Positions 10,915 through 23,525 of a DNA stretch of 64,000 nucleotides are shown piece by piece. A program made the translations under genes and the position numbers. Within the stretch, counting starts at the first letter, position 1, and each line of letters opens with the position of its first letter. The stretch spans positions 1,177,599-1,241,598 of the forward strand of contig QXEO01000211.1 in assembly GCA_007115705.1 (NCBI GenBank). Direction: 5' to 3'. Under the pieces are notes generated by a model. It saw only the letters and a list, made by a program, of their open reading frames with translations. It was not told the origin of the DNA and searched no databases. Source of the DNA: Dactylis glomerata. Its lineage: Eukaryota; Streptophyta; Magnoliopsida; Poales; Poaceae.

Positions 10915-11822
10915 TGTCGGTGCTCTGGATACCGAGGTATCCCGGTCCACCTGCTCCTGGGCCCCTTCATCGGCCCAACTTTGGCACAGGGGAGGAATGA
11001 CGACCGAAGCTCAGCAAAGAAGACCCTCATGAGGAGGCGCCTCATGAGGAGAACAACGGCTAAACGGCTAAGGACCAAAAGACCTCCTCACGAGCTGTTT
11101 CTCGTGAGGGGAAGGACCACATCCATGTCAGCTCGACACGTTTCCGTGCTGAGCAAGAAGATAAGGGTAGAAGACTACATACCGTCCACGCTACCCCCGA
11201 CAGGGAGGAGACCAAGTTTCGCCGTGCCTGCATAAAGCTGCACAGTGGTTGTTGGCCACCCCCTAAAAATAGGGTGGATGGTGCAGGGCGCCAGAGGAGG
11301 ACGTCAGCTTCCTCCACCCACTCCTATGGACCGGCGCCACGACTCTACGAAGACTACATCCACGGAAGACCCACGTCTACAGCTGTCCTCCCTCCTTGGC
11401 CGTGTGTGGCAACCCCTTACCCAAGATGATAAGGGGAAGGAGGACTAGGGCGCTACAAAAGGAGGGGAGGCCACCCCTTAGAGGGGATCCGATCTTCTTC
11501 TCCGGGCTCCTAGCTAGGCTAAGTTGGTTCTTCTACCTCTGGCCAGCTAGAGCTCTATAACCAAGACCTTGTACTCCTCACGAGGTATCGCGTCATAATA
11601 CAAGAAGGCAGGAAGTAGGGGCTTTACCTCACCACGAGGGCCCTGAACCTGTGTAAAGCTCGGTGTCTCCCTCTCTGCAGTGCGTTGTGCATTCGACGTC
11701 TCGAGGCTTCTGTCACCGTGTTTCGTTGCGATCCAAGATCTCCCATGTTCAGCCCCCTGCGTTCGAATCTTTGGGTCCGTCGCGTGGTACCCCGTGTTCT
11801 TGTGACACGAAATCCATCGACA
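10915..11822 (+). mobile_element. 5' LTR of element B
   Basis: TGTCGGTGCTC ... ATCGACA, 908 bp. The TATA position reads TACAAAA (11454-11460), whereas the 3' LTR keeps TATAAAA (27631-27637), so the promoter driving the element's own genes is damaged. Confidence 0.92.
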
Positions 11823-11824
11823 TT

Positions 11825-11843
11825 TGGCGCGCCAGGTAGGGGG
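11825..11843 (+). promoter_or_regulatory. Primer-binding site of element B
   Basis: TGGCGCGCCAGGTAGGGGG starts three bases after the LTR. The TGGCGC.. form is typical of a tRNA 3'-CCA complement; the exact tRNA was not assigned. Confidence 0.65.
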
Positions 11844-11876
11844 ATGTGGTGTGTTTTCTTCTAGATCTGCTTTGAC

Positions 11877-14266
11877 ATGGCCGACGCCAACGCAAGGCTC
11901 GAGCGTCTTCACCGCCGCAACACCGTTTGGGGGCAGACTGAGCCCATCTTCCATTGTCGAGATGCCTCGGCCAGGGAGGAAGAGGAGGAAGACCTAGAGT
12001 CCTCCTACCTCCCATCCGGGCGTACAGAGCCTTCGCTCTCCTTCACTGCCACCGCCACTTATTGCGCTCGTTCTGGGAGTCAGCTGTCCCCTGCGCAGGC
12101 TCTTGCCATGGCGCAGGAGCTGCTGCGCTATCAGCCCACTGATGATGGGCGTGAGGGGTGGCGCGCTCGAATCGCTGAGCTCGTCGCCATCGCCAATGAT
12201 GACCCGGCCCAGGGAGGAGCCTAGGGCACGGGAGAACCAGATCCGGCGGTGGGGCGCCGTGCCCTGGGCGCCAGAGATGGGAAGGCCGCCAAGGCCAAGA
12301 AAGTGGCTTCCCACGCTGCATCTTTGTCGTGCAGGGAGCCTAGCTGCCAAATCATCCAACGCGCTCCGAAAGACGCATGCGTCTCCCTTGAGCGCCGCCG
12401 TGAAAATCATGACCACGCCATCGACGACATCGACAAAGCTGGCAAGAACGTCAAAACCCCCGGGGACCCAATCTACAACCCTGGGTGCCTTGCTCTCACT
12501 CGCCAGCAACGCTATGTGGTCTGGGCTGACATGTTCAAGCCGGACATCGGCGCGCGTTACGACGGGACCACCAACCCCATCGAGTTCCTCCAGCTCTACA
12601 TCATCGCCGTCCAGGCCGCGCGTGGAGATCAGCGCGCGATGGCCAATTGGTTCCCCAGGGCTCTCAAAGACGCTATGCGAACTTGGCTCATGAATCTCCC
12701 TCACGAATCCGTGACTTCATGGAAGGACTTGTGCCATCAGTTCATCGCAAACTTCATGCCCACGTATGAGCGCCCCGCCACCAAGAATGATCTCAAGGCG
12801 GTGCGTCAGTACAAGGGCGAGACGCTTCGTCAATACATCCAGCGCTTCAGCCAGATGAGGAACAAGATTCCCAGGATCTCCAACAAGGAGGTCATCTCCG
12901 CATTCTCCACGGGCGTCTCCGACATCAAGATGAGAGAGAAGCTGTCCGTGAATGATGAGCTGACTTCCATCGTCAGGCTCTTCGAGATCACCGACTGATG
13001 CGCCAAGGCCGAGGAGGGGAGGCTCTTCGTGCACAACCTACCGGAGGAGCTTCCCCCAAAGCCGAAGTCTAAGGACCCCAAGCGCAAGGAGGTTGCAGTC
13101 CTCGCGATGGAGCCTGATCATAAGCAGCGCCGCGGGGACCGCTCCGAGCACGATAAAGGTCGGCGTCAGCGCTACTGCATCCTCCACAAAAAGGACACCC
13201 ACAATACCAATGATTGTTGGATTGTCCGGAAGTTTCATGAAGAAAATGGTGTCACCAAGCGTCGTGGGAGTAGCCGTAGCAACGGCAAGGGTTGATCCCA
13301 GGGCGATCGCCGCGACGACGACCAGGATGAGGGTCGCCGCTGCGATGGTCTGTCTCGCGCAGATCCCAAGCCGCTACCGCTGCCTCCACCAGCGAATGAT
13401 CATCGGTAAGAGAACCAGGGGGGCTATCAAGAGCCGTGAGGCTTTGCTGCTTTCCTCCTGGGTGGAGCCTAGGCTCCTTTGTCTAATCGTCACTTTAAGC
13501 AGCTGTCGCGAGAGATGGCGGCGGCGCAGCCCAGCGCCAATATTCGCTTGATGAAATGGTCCACTAGCAAGATCGGCTTCGACGAGGAGGATCATCCGAC
13601 CTCCACTAAGGCCATGGGCACAATTCCTCTCTTGTGCACGCCTACCATCAATAACATCGCCGTCAACCGTACCCTCATTGATGGAGGGGCCGGGCTCATC
13701 ATCATCTCCGTCGAGGTGTTCGAGAAGATGCAGGTGTCGTACCACCGGCTCATGCCCACCCAACCATTCTTCGGGGCGACGGAGGGTTCTACAATGCCAA
13801 TCGGGCAGGTGCTCCTGCCCATCACCTTCAGCACTCGGGACAACTACAGGACAAAAAGCCTCGACTTTGACGTTGCCTACATCGCGCTGCCGTACAATGC
13901 CATCCTTGGCTATCTCGCTTTGGCAAGATTCATGGCGGTAACGCATCATGGCTTCAATGTCCTCAAGATTCCGGGCGCCAATGGCACGATCACCGTGCGC
14001 TGCAATGAAAAGGACGCTCTCCGATCTGTGGGGCATGTCTACCGTGAGGCCGCCGCCATGTTCCCCGCCGACGAAGATTTGCTGGAACACTCCGGTGGCC
14101 TCACGAGGAAAAAGCAGCTCGTGTCTCAAGAGCGGGCTGCTGCGAAGAAGGCCTCTCTCGAGCCCCTCCTGCCGGGCTCGACAGGGAAGAAGCTCGTAGC
14201 CTTTGTGTCGCCTACTCCAAGCGAGGACCTGGTCCATCCGATGCTGGACATGAGCATTGGGAAAGT
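11877..14266 (+). pseudogene. gag-protease region of element B
   Basis: One frame runs from ATG 11877 to the C insertion at 14266, broken only by point stops (12222, 12996, 13293, 13411, 13426 and 13468 areas). N-terminus MADANARLERLHRR; an acidic linker; a capsid domain with WADMFKPDIGARYDGTTNP and NWFPRALKDAMRTWLMNLP (retrotransposon gag family); a basic nucleic-acid-binding stretch with CILHKKDTHNTNDC, a CHC-type knuckle; then the aspartic protease around LIDGGAGLIII (13675), where Asp-Gly-Gly replaces the usual Asp-Ser/Thr-Gly or Asp-Gly-Ser/Ala. The frame continues past C at 21240. Gag forms the particle; protease would process it. Confidence 0.88.
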
Positions 14267-15894
14267 TGATTGCTGGTTGAATGACTAGCCCATTGGGAAC
14301 CCCAAGAGGAAGGTGTGATGAATATAGCAGCAAGATTTTCCCTCAGTTAAGAAACCAAGGTTTGTCATTCAGGAGAGGAACAAACAAATGACTGAAGGTG
14401 ATGCTTGCTAGCTTGCGACAGCTCAGGACAATTTATAGGGCGCCTCATCCAGGCTTTGCTTGCTAGCTGCAATGCAGAACCTGCACACAACACAACCAAA
14501 TACTTTATTCCCAACTTACGATGAGGTTGTCAATCTCACTGGTTTGCTTGAAACAAAGGAATGAGCGTATCAAGTGGAAAATGATAATAGTATGCGAGTA
14601 AACAGTGCGAGTAAAGTAAACAGGTGATAGCAATATAAAGGAAATAGGACCAGGATCCACAGTTCACTAGCGGTGTCTCTCCATAAGATAAAATAATACA
14701 AGCTGGGTAAACAAATTACAGTTGGGCAATTGATAGAATAAAGATAACATGCATATGATAAGAGGATCACTATGAGATTTACTCTGGGCATTACAACAAA
14801 ATACATAGACCGCCATCCAACTGCATCTATGACTAATAATCCACTCATGGGGATATCATCCGAATACCCCATGAGTATTAAGTTGCGAACAACAGATAAT
14901 TGCATTAAGCAAAGTGTGTAATGTAAACAAAGCTAATGTCCTTGAGCATATGAATGTTGTTTTCCCCTAGTAGCAACAACACATCTACAACCTTAGAGGT
15001 TTCTGTCACTCCCCTAGTTTAAATAGAGGCATGAACCCACTATCGAGCATAAATACCGCCTCTTGGAGTCACTAGCAACTACTCGGCCAAGATAGCTACT
15101 AACAACGGAGAGCATGCAAGATCATAAACAACATAGAGATAACAAAATATAAATTTCAGTACTTCAACTCAAGCATAACACCAATATTCATCGGATCCCA
15201 ACAAACCAAACATGCAGAATTACATAACGGTGATCTCAATCATGTAGGGCAGCTCATGAGATCTAAACATGAAGCACATGGTAGAGAAGACAACCATCTA
15301 GCTACTGCTATGGACCCATAGTCCAAGGTAGACTACTCACTCATCACTCCGGAGGCAAGCATGGCGATGAAGAAGACCTCCGGTGGCGATTCCCCTCTCC
15401 GGCAGGGTGCCGGGAAGAGCTTCCTGACCCTCCCTATCTCCGGGTCGACGACGGCGGCGGATCGCGATGTGTTCTGGAAAACTGATTGGGTACTTAAGTT
15501 TTTCTCATCGGGGGGTCTTTATAGGCGAAGGGGCATCGTCAGAAGTGGAACGAGGTGGTCTCACACATAGGGGGCCCGGTCCAGCCCCTGGCCGTGCCGC
15601 CTTGGTGTGAGAGCCCCTCGTGGCCCCACTCCGTCTCCTCTTCGGTTCTCTGGAAGCTTCGGTGAAATTCTAGGCGACTGGCTTTGGTTTCGTCCAATTC
15701 CGAGAATATTTCCTGTGTAACTTTTCTGAAACACAAAAACAGTAGAAAAAAGGGAACTGGCACTATGGCAACTTGTTAATAGGTTAGTTCCGGAAAATGC
15801 ATAAAAGTGCCATGAAGTGTAACGAAACACTAAGCAAATGGTGTAAAAACAAGCATGGAGCATCAAAAATTATGGATACGTTAGAGACGTATTA
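14267..15894 (-). mobile_element. 3' LTR of element C
   Basis: Plus-strand reading TGATTGCTGG ... GACGTATTA; the terminal TCA seen in the other LTR has decayed to TTA. Confidence 0.88.
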
Positions 15895-15908
15895 GCATCC
15901 CCAAGCTT
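15895..15908 (-). promoter_or_regulatory. Polypurine tract of element C
   Basis: On the minus strand AAGCTTGGGGATGC directly before the LTR start, identical to the tract of A (31206-31219). Confidence 0.75.
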
Positions 15909-18827
15909 AACTCCTGCTCATCCTCGAGTAGGTAAGTGATAACAAAAGAAATAATTTTTTAGGTGACATGCACCTACACAATCTTGATCATCTATGTAAG
16001 CATTGTGAGCTGGGATCAAAAGAACTTAAAACATGGGCATGAAAGATATAATCTTGATAGAAGAAAATTAGCAACCATGTTATAACATGAAAATGAACAC
16101 AAACAAAAGATCATGAAAATGAAACAATGAAAGTCAAACGTGTGTTCAAATCATAAGGAAATACATACAAATGGTTTTCAGCTTGTCCTTCATGGAGAGC
16201 AAAACATAAATGCATAGGACACCTTCAAGTTTAAGAGGGCAACTAGATACAAATAATTTGAGAACAAGTGAAACCAACAATATGAATCAATCAATGAAAA
16301 CTTTGGGACAATGCACATTATACTAAGAATGACAACTATGCTCTCTTAATGGTGCATAAAGATAGAAGGTGGTGACTCAACATAAAAGTAAAAGAAAGGC
16401 TCTTCGCGGAGGGAAGCAGTGTTTGCAAGTTTATAGACCTTCAAAAATTATGATACTTACCGGTTTTGAGCTCTCATTGCCTCCATCATAAACATCTTGA
16501 ATGGTTAAAGTTAATGCGAGAACAATCATGCTGCATATGCTTGACAAATCATAAGTTGAAAACCTCGTGTCCCATGAATACGAGTACCCAAACCTCATGC
16601 TACTTTACTTAGGGTCCCAAGCAAGGCTCTTGTCATTGTAAGTATATACGTATCATCAAGAACCGCCAACGGGGTACCTCCGTGCCCCATGACATAGAAC
16701 AAGCCCACATCAAAATGATAGGACAAGCAGACAATGAACACCTCAACATCCCTTTTATTTACCATTTGTTTAGCTTTTTATTTTGAGATGCATTGTTGAA
16801 TGTCCACTATAGGTATGCTGCAAATTTCCACCATTAATTATGCATGGCTTAGATTGGCGGCCCAGGCATTTCCCTAACACATATACAAACTCCATGATCC
16901 CCGCAAGATTCCTAATTCATTTCACACCGCGGGCATCCATAAACAAAAGATCACGATATCAACTCAAATAAGAAGTACAATGTTGAAAGCTTGCCCCATG
17001 ACGGCATGGTTGGGCTAGTCTCCAACTTACAACTTGCAAGCATAACAACTCAACATAAGAGACCACAATGTCAAATTTTTAAAAGCAAGAAAAGTAAAGT
17101 GTGCCTTCCGGTTCGTGAGAGCTTTACTGACCAATTTTTGCATAACACTGGTAAGAGTTTAATTTGAAGAGTAGATAAAAGCAAGTCAAATTTACTTTGA
17201 AATAGCAAATTTCTAATAGGTATGTATGGTGGACACTTTGGCAAACTTGGTTTTTAGGAGTTGGATGCACGAGTAGATCTTATACTCAGTACAAGGCGAG
17301 GGCTAGCAAAAGACTGGGAGCGACCAACTAAGAGAGCAATAATGGCCATAATCATGCAAAGCGACAAAGCGACATTAAAAGAAGCATAAGATGGCATCAA
17401 AAGTCAAAAACTAAATGATCATAGAGGCTATTGGCGACTTTGTATGAGTCTAACATGTGTGAGCATGCGCCAAGTCAACCCAAATAAAGCATCAAGGAGA
17501 AAACCAAAATAATGCTTCCAAACGATAAAAATAACGCATGATTTTTTCAAAGGCTCATTAAGCAATCTCAGTTATTTGAGACAAGTCATGCTACAGAAAA
17601 AATCACTAAGCATACTATCAAAAATACATCAAGCACGACATGCAAAAGCCTAAGCCGCAGTCTACACAAGCTCCTTCTTGTACCACTTTTTTGCATAAAG
17701 CTTTTTCTCTTTTCCAACACCATTATTTTTTTTATAAACACCTCTTTTGATGAAAACCAATAAAGATCAGAGGCAAAAATACACCTTGATGAAAAGATAT
17801 AACAAGATCTGAATGCAAATCAAGGCAAAAACAAAAACTAAACGCAGTTCTAGAAAAAGAAGAACACTCGTTGAAACGAATAGAGTGAAAAACGGAGTGT
17901 TCTTGGCAAATGAAAAGCAAGGCAACTTCTCCAAAAGGAATTTGTTGGGGTCCAACCATTTATTGCAGCAAACAAAACTAAACTAAACTGAAAACTAAAA
18001 ACAACTGACGCTCCAAGAAAAATGCATAATGCATGAAGCAATAAAAATATAGTGTCTTGAAAGGTGACCTGATTTTTGCCGATGAAGAAGAGGTGCCTCG
18101 GGGGCATCCCCAAGCTTTGACGCTTGTACTTCTTGGATATTTCTTGGAGTGATGCATGGGAATCCCCAAGCTTGAGCTTTTGTCCGTTCTTCAACACATC
18201 TCATCACTCTCCGATCCCTACACTTGAAAACTGCCTTCATACAAAACTAAACACAAATCTATTAGCAACATTAGTGTAAGCATAACATATAATCAACCTT
18301 TTTTGCTTCAGGTTTCAACCTAAAACCACCACCTATTAAGCATATACTACTGTAGCAACTTCCCCAAAAGTTCCGTGATCAAAAGAACTCAAAAAGAAAG
18401 CGATAAAGCGGCAAACACAAATATTGGCAGAAATCTGTCAAAATAGAACAGCTGACAAAGGTTGAATTTTTGAGGGGTTTCTATTGCTCAAATAAAAAAG
18501 TGTTAAACTAACGAAAGTTTGGATATAACCTGGGGCATATGCACAAGAAATTTCAGGTCCAAAAGATATACACAGAATTTTCACAAATTTTTACGGTGCA
18601 GCACCGAAAACTATTTCAGGACAGCAACATCCCCAAAACTTACCTCACTCAAATTAGAGGCTTCTCTTGGCACAACAATGAAATAAAAAGGATAAGGAGA
18701 GGTCATTACAGTAGTAATAACTTCCAAGACTCAAATAAAAGAAAAAGAACTGAAAGTAAAAACATTGGGTTATCTCCCAAGAGTGCTTTTCTTTAACGCC
18801 TTTGAGCTAGGCGCAGAAAATTGCGAA
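15909..18827 (-). other. Long non-coding 3' region of element C
   Basis: About 2.9 kb without a supportable ORF, co-linear with 28291-31205 of A and parts of G and E. It includes two more copies of the polypurine-tract sequence (18102-18116 and about 18160-18173). Confidence 0.7.
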
Positions 18828-19421
18828 TCAAGTAATAATGAAAGAAGCATCAGGATCCACTATAGGAGTCTTTTCAACAATGAAGGAAATTGTGTCCAAA
18901 TGAGTTTTTGAAGATCCTTTATGATCACTTTTTGGTACACTGCTTTCATCAAAAAAGTTTTCAGGACAAATCCAACTAAAATTCTTATCCCAAGCATCGT
19001 GAATTCCTACAAGTTTATAAGGTATTGGCACTCTAAAATCTTCATTGGGTGTACCAACAACCGCTACAGGTGAGACAAGCTTATTAAATTTCTTAAAAAC
19101 TTTCCTAGCCTCAATTGCAGCATCTCTAAATTCTATGCGCAAAGTTTCCAAGATAAAAGCTTTCTTTTTAGGATCCTCAATTTCATGAAGCTTAAGGAAC
19201 ATGTATTGCATAAAAGGATTAAGGCTAGCAAACCTAGCTTCTAACATGTGAACTAAATAAGCAGAAGCAACTTCATAACTAGGAGCAAGCTCAACCAAAG
19301 ACTTTTCCTTAACTTCTTTATGCATACTAATATGATTAAAGAACTCCTCAGTGTTACTTTTTCCAATAATTGAACAACTACCTACTGAGAGGTCCTCCAA
19401 AACGTACTTAGGGAACAACAT
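18828..19421 (-). CDS. Conserved ORF of non-autonomous Athila-type element C
   Basis: An uninterrupted frame of 197 codons. It starts MLFPKYVLEDLSVGS like the A and G copies; an ATG nine codons upstream is not shared, so it was not used. Recognisable blocks: FFNHISMHKEV (about residue 27), LAPSYEVASAYLVHMLEARF (45-64), NPFMQYMFLKLHEIEDPKKK (68-87), IEARKVFKKFN (102-112), KVxIPYKLVGIHDA-type segment (about 130), ICPENFFDESSVP (148-160) and GSSKTHLDTISFIVEKT near the end. Predicted mainly helical and charged. No known domain recognised; not a canonical gag, protease or polymerase. It is the only coding capacity of the element and the best preserved of the three copies. Confidence 0.75.
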   Translation of the reverse strand: MLFPKYVLEDLSVGSCSIIGKSNTEEFFNHISMHKEVKEKSLVELAPSYEVASAYLVHMLEARFASLNPFMQYMFLKLHEIEDPKKKAFILETLRIEFRDAAIEARKVFKKFNKLVSPVAVVGTPNEDFRVPIPYKLVGIHDAWDKNFSWICPENFFDESSVPKSDHKGSSKTHLDTISFIVEKTPIVDPDASFIIT

Positions 19422-19583
19422 AATGAACGAGAAATAAAGAAATAACAACTACCAAGGATTCTAATTTTTTTGGGTTTTTGATAAAACGAATGCAAGTAAA
19501 ATAAAATAAAGTAAAGCAAAACAATAAAACAAAGTAAAGAATGTGCGTGCGAAAACTCCTCTCGCAGAAGTCTTCTACTTCCT

Positions 19584-19600
19584 CCCCGGCAACGGCGCCA
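19584..19600 (-). promoter_or_regulatory. Primer-binding site of element C (tRNA-Asp type)
   Basis: Plus-strand CCCCGGCAACGGCGCCA, i.e. TGGCGCCGTTGCCGGGG on the element strand, ten bases from its 5' LTR. Confidence 0.85.
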
Positions 19601-19610
19601 GAAAAGAGCT

Positions 19611-21239
19611 TGATTGCTGGTTGAATGACCAGCCCGTTGGGAACCCCAAGAGGAAGGTGTGATGAATATAGCAGCGAGATTTTCCCTCAGTTAAGAAACC
19701 AAGGTTTATCATTTAGGAGAGGAACAAACAAACGACTGAAGGTGATGCTTGCTAGCTTGCGACAGCTCAGGACAATTTATAGGGCGCCTCGTCCACGCTT
19801 TGCTTGCTAGCTGCAACGCAGAACCTGCACACAACACAACCAAATACTTTGTTCCCAACTTACGATGAGGTTGTCAATCTCACCGGTTTGCTTGAAACAA
19901 AGGAATAAGCGTATCGAGTGGAAAATGATAATAGTATGCAAGTAAACAGTGCGAGTAAAGTAAACAGGTGATAGCAATATAAAGGAAATAGGACCGGGAT
20001 CCATAGTTCACTAGCGGTGTCTCTCCATAAGATAAAATAATACAAGCTGGGTAAAGAAATTACAGTTGGGCAATTGATCGAATAAAGATAACGTGCATAT
20101 GATGAGAGGATCACTATGAGATTTACTCTGGGCATTACAACAAAATACATAGACTGCCATCCAACTGCATCTATGACTAATAATCCACTCACGGGGATAT
20201 CAACTGAACACCCCATGAGTATTAAGTTGCAAACAACAGATAATTGCATTAAGCAAAGTGTGTAATGTAAACAAAGCATATGCCCTCGAGCATATGAATG
20301 TTGTTTTCCCCCTAGTAGCAACAGCACATCTACAACCTTAGAGGTTTATGTCACTCCCCCAGATTAAATAGAGGCATGAACCCACTATCGAGCATAAATA
20401 CCCCCTCTTGGAGTCACTAGCAACTACTTGGCCAAGATAGCTACTAACAACGGAGAGCATGCAAGATCATAAACAACATAGAGATAACAAAAGATAAATT
20501 TCAGTACTTCAACTCAAGCATAACACCAATATTCATCGGATCCCAACAAACTAAACATGTAGAATTACATAACGGTGATCTCAATCATGTAGGGCAGCTC
20601 ATGAGATCTAAACATGAAGCACATGGTGGAGAAGACAACCATCTAGCTACTGCTATGGACCCATAGTCCAAGATAGACTACTCACTCATGGCTCCGGAGG
20701 CAAGCATGGCGATGAAGAAGACCTCTGGTGGTGATTCCCCTCTCCGGCAGGGTGCCGAGAAGAGCTTCTAGACCCTCCCGATCTTTGGGTCGACGACGGC
20801 GGCGAATCGCGATGTGTTCTGGAAAACTGATCGGGTACTTAGGTTTTTCTCGTCGGGGGGTCTTTATAGGCGAAGGGGCATCATCAGAAGTGGACCGAGG
20901 CAGTCTCACACATAGGGGGCACGGCCCAGCCCCTGGTCGCACCGCCCTAGTGTGAGGGCCCCTCGTGGCCCCACTCCGTCTCCTCTTCGGTTCTCTGGAA
21001 GCTTCGGTAAAATTCTAGGCAACTGGCTTTGGTTTCGTCTAATTCTGAGAATATTTACTGTGTAACTTTTCTGAAACACAAAAACAGTAGAAAACAAGGA
21101 ACTGGCACTGTGGCGACTTGTTAATAGGTTAGTTCCAGAAAATGCATAAAAGTGCGACGAAGTGTAACGAAACACTAAGCAAATGGTGTAAAAACAAGCA
21201 TGGAGCATCAAAAATTATGGATATGTTAGAGACGTATCA
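19611..21239 (-). mobile_element. 5' LTR of element C
   Basis: Plus-strand TGATTGCTGG ... GACGTATCA, 1629 bp, lying beside the primer-binding site. A TATAAAG-type box is seen on the minus strand near 20865. Confidence 0.88.
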
Positions 21240-21244
21240 GAAGC

Positions 21245-23525
21245 TGCGATACCCTCAGGGAGGAGGCCCCAGTTCACCCAAAAGCGCTCTGCTACAAAGA
21301 AGGTCCCACTCCAGGCTAGGGGCTGCGAGAACTTCGTCACCATCAGGGTTGGGCTTTCCCCCAAATAGGAAAGTGAGCTCATCACCTTCCTGCGGGCAAA
21401 CTCTGACATGTTCGCTTGGACTCTGTCAGACATGCCCGGCATTCCCAGGGAGGTGATTGAGCACCACCTAGCCATGTGCCCTCAGGCACACCCCGTGAAG
21501 CAGAAGACCAGGAAGCAAGCACAAGAGAAGCAAGACTTCATCATCCAAGAGATAGAGAAGCTGAAGAAGGCTAAGTTGATACGCGAGGTAGCCCACCCCA
21601 CCTGGATTGCAAATCCGATGGTTGTCCCAAAAGCTAATGGCAGTGGGCGCCTCTGCGTGGACTTCACAAGTCTCAACAAAGCCTGTCCCAAGGATCCTTA
21701 TCCACTCCTGAGGATAGATCAAATCATCGACTCCACCGCCGGCTGTGACCTCCTTTGCTTCTTGGATGCCTTCTCCGGCTATCATCAAATCAAGATGGCA
21801 AGGGAGGACAAAGAGAAGACTACCTTCATCACACCCTATGAAATGTACTGCTATGTCTGTATGCCCTTCGGCCTGAAGAACGCAGGGGCCACATTCCAGA
21901 GGCTCATGCGTAAGGCCTTGGGAGCTCAGATGGGAAGGAATGCGGAAGCCTACATCGACGACATCGTTGTCAAGACTCGCGAGAGTCACACCTTCATCGA
22001 GGATTTGGAGGAAACCTTCATCAACCTAAGGAAGTTAAACATCAAGCTCAACCCCGCCAAGTGCGCCTTTGGCGTACCGTCAGGAAAGTTGTTGGGGTTC
22101 CTCGTGTCTCATCGCGGGATAGAGGCAAACCCTGATGAAGTCAAGGCCATCGAAGAAATGCGTCCTCCACGCAATCTCAAAGAAATGCAGTGCCTCGCGG
22201 GATGCATGGCAGCCCTAGGGCGCTTCATCGCAAGGAGTGGGGAGAAGGCCTTACCCTTCTTCAAGCTCATGAAGCGCACTGGGAAGTTCGAGTGGACTCC
22301 GGAAGCTGACAAGGCCTTTGTCGAGCTGAAGAGGTATCTCACGAGCCCACTGATCATGGTCGCCCCAATGTTCCACGAGCCCTTGCTGATTTACATCGCA
22401 GCAACTCCGAGAACTGCAAGCACTATTCTTGTTGCAGAGCGGGATGCCAAGGTAATCGCCAAAGAAGGAATCGATCCTCCTTGCCCGGGGACTCCTCCTG
22501 AGGAAAAAACAGTAGTTTCTTCTATTCCACAAGAGGAGCTGCTTGCTGCAACTTCGTCGACCGAGCCGCTCTCGCAGAGTGATGCTCCTAAACCTCACGA
22601 GGATAAAACTCCCGAGGGCACCACCAAGGTGCAAAAGCCCATGTACTTCGTCAGCACGGTGCTACGCGACGCGCGGGAGCGCTACACCATGCAGCAAAAG
22701 CTGCTCTACACTCTGCTGATCGCTTCGAGGAAACTATGACATTACTTCCAGGGTCACCCGATCAAGGTGGTCACTGATCGGCCCCTGGAGACCATTCTAC
22801 GCAACCCAAACGTCACCGGGCGAGTGGTATAGTGGGCCGTGGAGCTTCAGCCCTTCGAGATCTCCTTCGAAACCACCAAGGTGATCAAGAGCAAAGCTTT
22901 GGCTGAATTCACAGCCGAGTGGACTAATCCATTCGCTGACGAGCCTCTAGAGGTGGAGTCAGTGCTTCTGGGAGAGGAAGCCCCATGCCTCTGGGTCATG
23001 CACTTCGACGGTGCCTTCAACCTTCCCGGCACGGGGGCTGGAGCCATTCTTACCTCTCCCTCTGGGGACAAGCTCTTCTACGCTGTCCAGCTCTGCTTTA
23101 AACCAGAGCACAAGGTCTCCAACAATATCGCGGAATATGAAGGGCTACTCACCGGCCTAAGGGAAGCAAATGCTTTGGGCATCAAGCGCCTCATCGTCAA
23201 GGGGGATTCATAGCTGGTCGTGAACTTCTCGAACAAGAGCTACACTCCAAAGGATGAGCACATGGCAGCTTATCTTGAGGAGCTTCGAAAGATGGAAAAA
23301 TGCTTCCAGGGACTGGAGCTGAAGCACATTCCAAGAGGAGAAAATGTGAAAGCAGACGAAATCGCCAAGCGCGCCTCTCATTGCCTGGCACAACCTGCCA
23401 GCATCTTTGAGGAGCACCTCTTCAAGCCATCCGCTTCTCCAACATCTTCAAGATCCGACCCTCCGCCCGCCTTGCCACCTCCACCGGAGCAGGGGGGCTC
23501 CAGATTGCGGGCCTCCTTCGGGTGA
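21245..23525 (+). pseudogene. Reverse transcriptase and dual RNase H of element B
   Basis: Same frame as gag-protease. A stop replaces a codon near 21366. Reverse transcriptase motifs follow in order: LCVDFTSLNKACPKDPYPLL, FLDAFSGYHQI, MPFGLKNAGATFQ and the catalytic YIDD (21951-21962). The connection and first RNase H follow, with stops near 22737 and 22830. A second RNase H-like domain begins around MHFDGAFNLPGTGAGA (22998), with AEYEGLL and GDS acidic residues and a stop at about 23211; two RNase H domains are the hallmark of the Tat lineage (family knowledge). The frame is lost near 23520 by an indel. Reverse transcriptase itself would be intact apart from the upstream stop. Confidence 0.9.

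Larger units (their letters stand above)
14267..21239 (-). mobile_element. Athila-type non-autonomous element C, reversed
   Basis: LTRs at 14267-15894 (1628 bp, 3' LTR) and 19611-21239 (1629 bp, 5' LTR). Flanks AAAGT (14262-14266) and GAAGC (21240-21244) each differ by one transition from AAAGC, which also restores the B reading frame (Gly-Lys-Ala-Ala), so I take AAAGC as the duplicated target. Internal order on the minus strand: primer site, ORF, ~2.9 kb non-coding region, polypurine tract. The first 262 LTR bases differ at 10 sites by eye, nine of them transitions, fewer than for host element B, as nesting order demands. Confidence 0.9.

Noticed and set aside
11994..12704. 236-codon minus-strand ORF
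   Set aside because: Shadow of B gag in GC-rich sequence, with no recognisable domain.
13374..14333. 319-codon minus-strand ORF
   Set aside because: Mirror of the B protease coding strand; no motif, and the sense strand clearly encodes gag-protease.
19584..19600. Possible tRNA gene near CCCCGGCAACGGCGCCA
   Set aside because: Only the 3'-end complement is present, with no cloverleaf; it is a retrotransposon primer-binding site. No tRNA gene was found in the window.
21468..21989. 173-codon minus-strand ORF
   Set aside because: Shadow of the B reverse transcriptase, whose motifs are unmistakable on the plus strand.
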